NCBI GenBank assembly: GCA_964034945.1
Contig: OZ035961.1
Location: 22,570,661 to 22,634,660 of the forward strand
Length of the DNA stretch: 64,000 nucleotides
Origin: Chrysopilus asiliformis
Lineage: Eukaryota; Arthropoda; Insecta; Diptera; Rhagionidae
Direction: 5' to 3'
Below, in pieces: positions 41,801 through 53,800 of this stretch. Below the pieces are notes generated by a model, which saw only the letters and a program-made list of their open reading frames with translations, did not search any database and was not told the DNA's origin. Position 1 is the first letter of the stretch. Every line of letters begins with the position of its first letter. The position numbers and the translations under genes are program-made.

Positions 41801-44800
41801 AACTACACTTATGGCGCCGTTTTCAGGCATTTTTGGAGATACAAACATGGATGGCGTAAAGTTTCAGCAAGACAACGCACCATGCCATAAATCCACCGAA
41901 ACAAAGAATTGGTTTGAAGAAAATTGCGTCGATGTTTTAGAGTGGCCTTCGCAGTCTCCGGATTTAAACCCCATAGAACATTTATGGGCTATACTAAAGC
42001 GTAAGGTGCGGGCACATCAAATTTCGTCAAAAGAAGATTTAAAAAGGCACCTCCAAGAAGAGTGGAGCGCGATAAGCAGCGATGAATGTAAGAAACTCGT
42101 CGCATCCATGCCTAAGAGGGTCGCTGCCGTTATAAAGGCGAAGGGTGGTCCCACAAAATATTAAATTTTTATCATACAATAAACGATTAACTTCTACTAA
42201 AACTATTTTTATTTGACTCCATCTAAATATAACGGTTATTTTGCCATATATCATGGGTGCTCAATACTTTTGGCCAAGGCTGTATACTAATTTATACCCC
42301 TTTATCATGGATGCAAGTAGGAAAAATACGCAATATGAAAAATCAAACCACAATAAGAGACATAGATTTTTTTAAAATGTGACTCCAATTGAAGTTTGAT
42401 GCATGAGAGAGTTAACAAATTTTTAATAAAGGCAAGTTTTTTTTTTTGAGAAATTGTTGACACAAGAACGTCGCAAAAGCCAGATTTTCTTTTTTTTACG
42501 AATTTGATCCAACTTTTTGTCTAAAACATCGGCGTTACTAAAAAAAATTGCCCAATTTTGCAAGAAAGAAAAAGAAACAATCTGACGCGCATCGTTAAAA
42601 AAATCAATAATAAATATTCACTTAAAACTAGTATTTTTTTTAAGAAAAACTTTCCATTTCAAAAAAGTTTCACTTTTCATAATAAAAATTGATTCTTTAG
42701 CAAACTTACTCATGCACATGTTACCCGACATTGCGTCAAATTCTGGTATTGTCAGCGTGAGCCTAGAACTTTTCCACATCAGACAATCGACTTCTATTGT
42801 GTCTTCACTTCTCATTTGAATTTTTTTTATCGCAAATGTAAAAAAAAGTTAGGTTTCAGTAAAACGCTAAGCACAAAATGTTTCACAAATTCATTTTCCT
42901 CAAAATATTTATAGTTCTTGTTTCCATTTACTTTTTTCGAATATTACTCAATCACACATCAACAGATGAAAACATTTTCAAAGTTTTTCCTATCACAAAT
43001 TGAAAGAAAAATCACGATTTGATTTTTGTATTTTCAAAGAGGAAATCGCCTCTGATTGACCGTTAAAAAATTTATGATGACTGGAGAGCACATTGGATCG
43101 CAGCGAAAATCACGAAAATCGAATTTCCCTCCACATTAGCGCGCACGTTGGACAAGACTGCGGCCAAGTAAAAAAACGGCATTTACAAGACCGATGCCAG
43201 TGAATTGGATGTGTTCGAGGAGGGCATTATGCTGTTGTATGTACGACGAATATAGTTGCGATCCGGAGGTAGATTCACCATCGAAGTGAACTTGGATCTT
43301 CGGCTGTGGCTACGACTATTTGAACTTATTGGAAACATCCAGAGGCGGCAAAGTGGCTAATGACGTCTACTTAGTTAGAAAAACAGAAACAAACCATCGG
43401 CTAGGAGGCTACTTGGGGCGCGCCAACTAAGACGTGCACCGATCAATGTACAGAACCGACTGGATGCGCGCTGTACACATCGTTGTGCGGTGGAAGTAAC
43501 TTAGTTAATAATAGCATAAACAGATGGATCAAAGAAGTGGTAGGAAGGCGGAAGAGACCCTACTTCGGCCACATAATGCAGACACCTCGAATCATATGGA
43601 GGCTTCATCGCCTTACCAGACCTTCTTCGCTTGCCCCGAATCCGATATAAGCAAGAAGCCAGCCAGGCGGCGCTAGAGAGGAGGTGAATGATGGAGATGA
43701 TGATGATGATAGGAGTTCAATTGAGCTCTTCCCTAAGGTGGAATAGAAGCAGAGAATGGCAGGTTTTATGTGTGCATTGAACTGACAGAAGCGCACATAG
43801 TTGCATCCTACGAGTCCAAGAACTATCGAATAGAGTAGAAGCCACAATCTGATATGCCCCTTCGAATGTTCTCTATGCGAACAGTACCTACAGTAGGAGC
43901 TTATAGGGCAATGAATGCCTGGCGATGTATTTAGAACGACCAACACACCAGCGGATCAGATATGGAAAATATATCTACATAAGTGTTCATTGAAAATATG
44001 CTTCCAATGAAAGCTACATATATGAAGTAGGAGAGAATATCTAACCATGGTACCTTCATTCAGAACCATAAATGGACATTTCTGGCCGTATGCTAGCTCT
44101 CACTTTCGGTACGGTGACCCGACGTGCCGAATTACGTGGGACAGTCCCGAATTTCCGTCGTCTGTCCAGCATTGACAACAGTTTTGCAAAGTGTCCCGCG
44201 TTGGACATAAAGTGTATCGCATTGATAATAAAATATTCTGTATTGAACAAAAGTGTCCGAATTGAGGGTCTAATTGTAGGTTTTTCTGCATGTGGGTGCA
44301 ATTCATTCGCTGCCTTGTTACCAACAGCTCAGCTAACCTACTTTAAATTAATTCAAACGCTTTTTTTTTTTAAAAAAACCGTATTTAAAAAAAAATATTG
44401 GTATAGTGTCAGGTCATCGAACTAATAGCCGGTATCCCGGGTAAATTTGAAATTTTTGCGGGCTGACTCTGGGTTGAAGTCAATTGAGAATTTTATTTGA
44501 CCATCAATATGTCAGACCTTTCTCTTACGGCACGTACCAACGGCAGGCACCAATTTTTTTAAAAAAGATTTTGCCTGCGGTCCTTTTTTCCATTATTTTT
44601 CTCCTAAGGATAGTCGATTCCTTGCCGCAGTTCCTTCGCAACGATGACGATTTGAGAAATGCTTGAGAAGTTCGATGGTGAAATAAACTTTGGCTGCCTC
44701 TAGTATAGAATGCCTCTAGCATAGAATGATAAAAACAACCGATTTCTGAATAGATGAATTTAAAAAAAAATTCACATTCATCCCGCATTCAGACTTCAGT

Positions 44801-47800
44801 TAACCTTAATTTTCGGCCAATCACAAAGATATTCTTTTTTGCTTGGGCAAAATTGATCGAGATATGTAAAAATTTGGTCTTTTTTAAACAAAACTTTAGA
44901 AAATACATATTTTTTATTAATAAAAAACTATTTATAAATATGCGCCGCAGGTGAAAAATTCGAGAAAGATTGTTATGCGATTTAAAACAAAAAAAAAATA
45001 GTGTACCGTATTTTATGAGTTGTCCATGAAAAACGCAATACTAATTTCCGCCTCTTCGACCCTCCCAATCGTGACGGTTTTACACTACTGCAGACTCATT
45101 CTTCTTCCGCTTCCTCTCCTTCCTCCCCTTCCCTACCACGAAATATGTAACGTTATATTCTAAACATATTTTGGACAAAATTCAATTTTTTATGCTTCTC
45201 ACGTTATATAAATAAATCCAACTGAAATGGTAGAAATAGTAAGGAAGATAAATGCACCGCAGGCGTAAACAATATAATTTACAGAAACTTCCAGGCCTAA
45301 ATTATATGGTAAATTAAATTGAAAAAACGCTCCATAAAACCTTCGACCAAATTATGTGAATGATCTTCAAAAGCTTTTGTAACTTCAATTTTCATACTGG
45401 TAAATCCTTTGTACTGATAAAACAATTATGTTCCAAAGTTAAGAACGTTTCCCTACTTCCCCACATTGCATGGTACATTGGTATATAAATAAAGAAGATT
45501 ACTATCGCTTTGACATAATAAGCTTAGAATTTGATAAGAACAGTCTATGAGCCATAATAATTACAAACTAAAAAAAAAGCCAGCTGACTGCACATTTTCA
45601 TTTCATTCATTACTTCTTTAGTTTCTTTTTCCTATTTCCGCGTCGATTTTAGGGCATCATCATTTCAGAAATTACTTCTACTCAGAAAGAAAATTATCTT
45701 TTTTGCTTTAAAAATGTGCGTCATGATTGATTTTAAGAAATTCTGATACTTGAAGAAATAATTATGCTCAATTCTAAAGAACAAGTGAATGTTTGTTGGC
45801 GTTTATATTTTTTTATGTTTTTTGTAGTTGTCGTTGTTTTTGTCGGATTAGGTCCGTATTTTGATTTATTTCAATGATCGTGACGATCGTGACATATTCT
45901 TGAGAAACGTGACTCTAGGGAAAAAAGCAATTCTTGGGGTACAAGTTGTACGACATACATGATCTTATCTGGGGGAAAAAATGTGTAAACGCATGTTGTA
46001 TTGGAAAATAAAACCAAACGAATAAATAAAGAAAAAATTATCTGATTGATGGATGACCATATAACCAGTTTTATCCAGACGAACATACAACTGGTTCAAT
46101 AATTTTAAAGGAAGTGAAAAATAGCCTTGCGACATATCAAAATAAAGTCAACTTGAAGTATTTTGCATATTAAATTTAATAAGAAGTAAAACGCCAGATA
46201 ACCCCGAAGCAACAATTACGAACAAGGGAGGAAAATCTCGATGAAAATAAACTTCAGGGGAAAAAAAACTTGCGAATTAAAAACGAGTCCAGTCAGATTT
46301 TTTGTGGTTTAATTTCATTATAAAAGTTGTGGTTTTGGCGTGATAAAACAGTTGCATAATTTTCCAAAAAAAAATGGAGGAGCTAAATAGAAGTTTAATC
46401 TTACTCGCGAATGCCTAGTTGGCATTAGGCTAGCTGCTAGTTGACAATATTTGGCAACTAAAACAAAAGTTGAAAGTTTCCAACTCGATTGATGCTAGTT
46501 CAAAAAGTGGCTGACATTAGCTAATGTTAACTAGCTAGCCTGATGTCAACCGGGCATAATGGACTGTCCATCAAATACGTCACACTTTTAGGGAGATGGC
46601 TTGCCGTAGCGTGACCGCGGCACTGAAGTGCATAAAAGTCGCAAAAAAGCAATAATGGGTGGCGGAGGGCAGGGAAAAGTTCCGAAAAACCTGAAAATTT
46701 GGGCTACGTATTTTCTGGACAGCCCTTGACGTGAAAACCACTTAGCCGATTGAACAGAAATTTAACCGGAGGGAGAAGGATTTTTTTAAAATATCGTCGG
46801 CTAAAAGTGAAATTGTGCTAAGTCCATTTGGTATAATTTTCTAGAAGAGCAATGAAAACCTTGTTAAATCGTTTTAATTCTCTTTCAATAAAACACTGAG
46901 TTTTCTTTAAATGGAAAAAATTGGGCTAAGTTTTCTTCAAATGAGACTCTGTTTTCTTTAAATGAAAATTAAAATGATTTAACAAGGTTTTTTATTGTTC
47001 TTCTGTCAAATTTGGTATAATGGACTTAGCACAATTTCACTTTTAGCCGACGATATGTTATCAGCTCAAAGGAAATTAATGGATCTTACAGTGCATCATC
47101 AACACAGTTTCGAAAAACTATAAATTTCTACTGCATTACCGTAACAAATCACGATTTTTAAATTTAGTACGCAGGACATAAATTCGTATGTCAATCATTG
47201 GATTTTAGAATTCATCAATTGTCAATAAAAATGACATTCGTGACGATATTCAAATGAGTTTTCCTGTTGTCCACCATCGACAAAAGACAATTTTCTTCTA
47301 TTTTATTTTAAGTATACGAAATTTATAGCTAAACGAAATGGACATGCGTAATAAACAAATGCGAAACTCAATAATTTGATGAGTTGATACTGTCAAAATG
47401 ACATCACGGTGGAATAAATCGCAAAAGTTCTTCATGTTCTGCACGTACAAAAAATGTATACGGTTGGATATGATATATGAAATATGAAAACATAAAAAAA
47501 ATATTAGATTTATATATCTTACATATTACAACAAATTAAAAGTATCTACTTAGCATTCACCTTTTCGCATTAGATGTCGAAAAATATTTTTTTATCCTTG
47601 TTTTTTTCTTATTTGTTTTGTATTTCATTTGGATGTAATTCTGTTAGCATTACGAGGTAATCACGCAAACTAAGAATATCTAAAAGTTTCTATTTTGCTT
47701 ACAGCACTAATGAATTTTATGTTATGTGAAGATGGCGAATGCTAAGGGATATGGTCACCTGGGCACCAATTCGAATGAAAGCATCCCTTTATTGTGGTTT

Positions 47801-50800
47801 TTCCATGATCTTGGACAGTTAATTGGATGTCTATATTTAGATGGGAAATTGTTTTTACCCTCTGATAACCAACGTATTTATCGTAAGTATTTTTTTGTTC
47901 ATTGTATTCACATATTCCCATCTCGTAATATCAAATGGACCATTGGCAAAATAAACTAACAACTAAAATATCCAAGGTCTATTCGACGATATAATGATAC
48001 CTTAATTTGGTCTATTGATTGAAATGAGTCAATAAACTAATTAACAGAAAAAAGAAAATCTAGTAAGTCTTCGATATTGAATGGTTTTCCAATGAATTTA
48101 ATTTAATAGGCGAAATTCTTGCCAAGTACTCATAAAAATTATTTGAACAGCAACTCAATTAAGTTATAGGTTTCAAGAAAATTGATTTATAGTTCGAAAA
48201 ATATTTCCAGGCTATTTCTGGGCTTTATAGACGTTTTTCTATATGAAACATGGAGACATGAAAGAAAATGATTTTTTTTTCATTATTTTTAATGCAAGCA
48301 TAAGAAAAGCGAAACATTAAATACTCTATATAATGACAGAGAAAATGTTTATTTAAAAAATCCATTTGTATAGGAGAGGGGGAAAGGTGTGGTCCGATTG
48401 GATTTCCATGTATGGAACAGTTATGTAAAATCATATTCTAAACACAATTCATAATTTTAAATTTTTCGATACGATCGAGAAAATTAAGAAAAAAGGATTC
48501 CATTTATATGGTGGAAAGGGGAAGAAGTGATTCAATTGGATTTTGATATATGGATGAGTTATGTCAAATCCCATATTTGGGTCGTGTCGAGATCACTACT
48601 ACAGACTGAAAATGTTAAAAAAATTTTTTTTTGTGAACACAAATATTAAAAAAAAGGGAAAGTGAAAATTAAGTAATCACACTATCTACTTCTCCGTTTT
48701 TTTGTTTTTTGCTGTTAAAACAAGTGGTCTATTTTATTTAGATACCTTTTATTTAGATAGGCGATGCGGGACGCTACGTGTTATCGCAAACGTGAAATGG
48801 TTTATTTTCAGGATTACTGCGGCACCGTACGTGGAGTATCTTTTGCTCTGGCCGTGTAACCACACGTTATGGGTAGATCTCGATGTAGTTGGATTAAAAA
48901 AAAGTCGAACTTTAGTACAAAAAGGTTGAGCAGGCCTGATATAGAGTATAAAAAAAGTGAAAAAAGCTAAATTTCATGTAAAATTTGGGGCTCTCTATAA
49001 AAAAATGTCACTATCTTCTAATACCGCCGCGCCGTTACACGTAAACCTCCGAAATTCTTAACGGCAAAAGAGTTGAAAGTATTTAAAAATGCAATTTTTG
49101 TCCTTTTGAGGCTCCATTCAGAAAATATGACAGAATCCTTATAAGAAGACCTTGTTGTCTGCTTGCTCATTATTGGAATAATGAATCCATCGATGAAAAC
49201 AATGTCAAAGATGCTTCAATCCCTTAAAAGTTAGACGGCGCGAGAAGGCAGGGGAAACTTTGTAGTTCATTGCGGTATTGCAAAGCTCATCCTAAAGCAA
49301 ATACTTTTACAGGACACTTTAATAGTTTAATTTACTATATTTTTTGTTAGTAAAGAAATTTGTATGGAACAGGGGAGAAGGAATGGTGCGATTGAATTTT
49401 GATGTATGGAAGAGTTGCGTTAAATTATATTCTAGAAACATTTTTCCTTAATAAATTCTCACCGTTTTCGAGAAAATCACCAAAAAATGTTTTATTTGAA
49501 TGTGGGAAGGAGGGGCGGAGAGGGGGGTTGGAGGAGTGGTCCGATTGAGTTTTGATGTATGTAAAAGTTTTCGTAAATTCATGTTTTGAACAGATTTTGC
49601 CTTTATGAATTATTAAATTCGATGATTCGTGTTCAATAAAATCGCACGAAATTATTTAATTTTTTTACGGAATTTCTAAATCGCCAAGAGTTATGAAGGA
49701 TATTTTATCAATTAAGGTGTCGTGTATTTACAGCCCCCCTAATAAAAAATGCTGATAGATACTTATGGCAAATTTTCCACAATTAAACTTTCCCATTCAT
49801 GCGCTTATATTTAATTTTAACTTATAATAGACTACTAGAAAACTTTTAAGTGTTACCAGGAAACTAAGATTTAAGCACACGAGGAGGACTTTCTTTCATT
49901 ATACGAGATATCATATTACACATATTCTGCATGTACTCATTCATGGAGCCAATTTTGTTGGTGAAAAAGGTCGGCGTCAACTGATGGGAAAAAGCCACAA
50001 AACGAGAAAAAGTGTGGAAAGAGGTACGACAATGTTCAGAATAATTGTCAGGAAGTATAGCCACATATTAAGGGCATTTATTGATGTAATCACCTTAAAA
50101 GTTTATCTCGGAAAGTTGAAAACCAAATGAAGCCTTAGCTTGGACAATGGAGACATTAATGAAATATGAAGGGCTCTCGAAAGTCCACTAAAGGTAAAAA
50201 GTATAGTTGGAAAAATCGAACAGAATAAAAATTCATAAAGTCCATAACAATATGTTGGCTCTCAGTCCACATGACTGTCCATTGCCTGTCATGATAGACA
50301 AAGTCTATAGGGAGGAAATATTGAAATATTGAAATATTGGCAGACCGATATCATTTGCATATGTTGAAACACGTGACATGACATCCTTTTAAAGATAAGG
50401 GAAGACGATTGCCATTCCTGTTATCTAATTTGCCTCAACGATGCCCATGCGAGATGCGATGCATAAAAAAGGAAACCTTTATTTATTGTTTTTAAGTCGA
50501 TTCTTCATAAGGATTTTCCCGAGGATGAAAAATTGACATGCAGATGAATTAAAAACAAATGGCAAGAGGAAATTTATGTACGCCTATGTTAATCTTCAAG
50601 ATTCTAGTAGATTATGCAAATTCATGTAAAATATTGCGGATAGAGAGTTTCCATTTTTTTTTTCCATTTTCCCTCACGTCCAATTTTCCAAGTCCACAAA
50701 TTTGTGCAAACGTCAAGCACTTCTTTCGCCATCGAATGGCGACGAACTTCGATAGAGTATGAAATTGGAAATTGGTGCGTTTTGTGAGTATATCCAGCCT

Positions 50801-53800
50801 AACTGATCGATTCGGTATTGAAATTTGTTATGTAAGTCGATAAACGAGACAAACTGTTAAGAGATGGAAAACCGGAGAAAATTTATTACAAATATTTCAC
50901 ACGTAGGTTTGAACAATTTTTTAACGTTATACTACACGGAGAAAAAAATTATGGTTCAATATCATTGGGAGTACTATAAGAATTATTGGGGGAATCAAAA
51001 TATAATCAGACGAATCAAAATGTTATCAGACGATGAATTCTAATTAGTATTATGTTTAATTTTCCAATCATAATTATGTTCCCCGACGAGGGAAATTTTG
51101 GAAAATTATAATGTAATTGGGGGGACAATAATATTTAAACACTATTTGATTGGGATGAATAAAAATGTGTTTGCATGTCAACATATTGTTGTAAATTCTG
51201 CGTCTCAACATAATTATGATTGATTAAAACAATAAAAGGGGAAATCTGGAAGCGGCCGAATTAAGCATATGATCCCTCAGATCATATCTTTATTAAATGA
51301 AACATATTATGTTCAATTTTTTTTCCTTCACACATAATTCGCATGAAGTTTGCTACTTGGGAGTATAAATACTGAAGTCTAGTTGAAAAATCACAAGTCC
51401 ATAAATCCTGTTAGAAACAGGCCTCCAGCGGGATAGCAGACATGTGCTTAACCTGCTAGAAGGAATTTTTCGCATATGGAAATATCCATTCATATTATTT
51501 TTATTACAGGAATCATAATTATGATTAATATAAGCAATATTTGTTTTGATTAATCATAATTATTGTAGCGCCAACCATATTATGTTCGCCCCAAACATAT
51601 TATGATTGGACAAACGGCAAAAAAAATTGGGAATCCAAACATATTTTGGTTGCCCCAAACATAATATGGTTGGAGAATTTGAAAACATTATTGTACAACC
51701 AAATATATTGTAATCAAAATATCATGATTTCTCCTGTCAGTTTTAAGCATAATGTGGTTGGAACCACAGTGTCGGCAAACATATTTGTAATGGCAAAAAT
51801 TTCCTCTAGGGGAAATTTCAGCCAACCATAATTGTAATAAGAATCCCCCAAACATAATTATGCTGGCTGCATTTTATGATTGGGGGAATCATAATTTTTT
51901 TCTCCGTGTAGAATTCACTTCAGAAAATTGAATATATATGGTAGAAAAAATTAAAATGAACTGAATGTGTCAACATATTTTATGTTATCAGAGGACCACG
52001 ATGGATTTTAATCTATGAAAATAATTTCATTAAAATTTTCTCTATCGTGACAGCTGTAATGTTGTGAAATCGTTACAAATAACGTTTCTAAATGAATAGA
52101 AAATTTCATAAATCCATAAAATAAAGATGTCATAATTCATATAAATATTTTTGTGAATAAATATCTATTTTAAGGGAAAAACTGAAGAAAATGTCATCAT
52201 TGTGGGTGGGTATTCGATATAACAACTACTTTTAAAAATAAAATGTTGAAAATTAGATATCGGAAATTAAAAATGATAACGAAAAAAGATTAAAGATATT
52301 TTCTATCTGTGCCGTCATTATGGCTCGACTATTTATAAATTTGTTTATCAATGATTAAAATAAATGATTTTTGTAATTTACGCAACAGATTTCCTTATGA
52401 TAGTACAGTAATCCCTCCAACTGCGCGGTAGATACGTTCCACAAAAAGAGTGCGCAAACCGAAACCGCGCACTGTGAACCCTACTTTGTATGAAATTTTG
52501 GGGTTAAAAACATGTTTTTTTAAACGAAAATTATAAAAAAAACCGCGCAACTGGGAAATTTTTACCGCGCAGTTCGAAATTTTTGTATTAAAAACTTAAC
52601 CGCGCAGTTGCGAAACCGCGCAGTTAGAAACCGCGCAGTTGGAGGGATTACTGTACTACTTTTTAAATAAGGAGACACAAGAATTTTTTTTTTAAATCTT
52701 TCAAGACAACGTTTTGCTAAACTTTTTCTAGTAACTAAAACATCACGAAATTAAAACATCTTAACAAAATTAACAAAACAATTTAAAATGCGCTACTTAC
52801 TTTTCCGCACATTTTTGAAAAACCAGGAAAAGAAAATCTGACAAAAAAAGTTTGTTGGAAAATTCACGCTTCAATAAAATTAAAAAAAAACCTCAACTAA
52901 AACATTTTTAAAAAAATTCAAAGAAAATCTGATGTGTAACACAAACATAGAGATATTTGGAAAATTTCTTGACAAAATGGCGCATTTTCTGAAAATTACC
53001 ATATTAAACGTCAGGCAAACTTTCGTCTTTTCAGACCCCCTCCCCCCCTCTCCTCCTCCTTCCACCTCGTTGGCTTTTTTGCGATTTTAATACCCGCATC
53101 AGACGGCTGGATAACCCCCTCACCCTAAATGTGTGACGTTTTCTACGGGTAGCAACTAAAAGTGTGTAGAATTCGATTTCCCAAATTTTTGGATACCGTC
53201 GAATCCCATCGGGCCACTATTATAACTTACCCTTTGTAAATATATGTCCCATTGGTAATTATATTGAAAACTGCCATCTAACGCAATTCCTATAGCGTCA
53301 CATTGTTTAGGAACCTGACTAGCACGTTGTGCAACGATCATCTTTAAATAGGGTGACAATACACCCAGGATTCGTCGGGACAGTCTCGGAATTGGGTTTT
53401 TGATCCGGCATCCAGAAAACTAAACGTTTGTGCCGAATTATTTAAATTGGGGGTATAATAATGTTAAATATTCTTTACTTCAGCTGGGGGTCGCAGTAAA
53501 ATATATTTTTTTTTCGCCTGTAGCACATTTTTCAACATATGTTTTAAGCAAAATAGCCTGAGGCATGTTACATTTTATTGGTTTTTTTTGCTTGAGACAG
53601 TTTAATTTTTGCGTTAAATCATTGTATCGCATTCTGTTTAAAAAAATCCTTTTGCGTCCGTACGTATTTGATATTTTTACTTCAATATTTCATTTTTTGA
53701 TTGTCGTTCACATTTTTTTGTTTTCTAAAAGAATACACAGTTTTTCTGCCTCTAATTTACTTTCTAGTGTTGCTTTTGCTTGTTTCTTTATGTTTTCTGT

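Larger units (their letters stand above)
40727..42282 (+). mobile_element. Tc1-like transposon, nearly intact
   Basis: A 1556-bp element has 28-bp perfect terminal inverted repeats beginning CAGCCTTGGCCAAAAGTATT and flanking TA dinucleotides (40725-40726, 42283-42284), the usual Tc1/mariner target duplication. It encodes a DD34E transposase. Perfect ends and an undamaged frame, apart from one intron-like block, point to a recent insertion into the cv-c intron. Confidence 0.95.

Noticed and set aside
47700..47890. Minus-strand SAM-like piece near FPI / VQDH codons
   Set aside because: The pieces lie in different frames with stops, and the real second SAM exon is at 32793-32944.
49864..50064. 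Minus-strand open frame of 66 codons
   Set aside because: It is short, with no motif and no splice partner.
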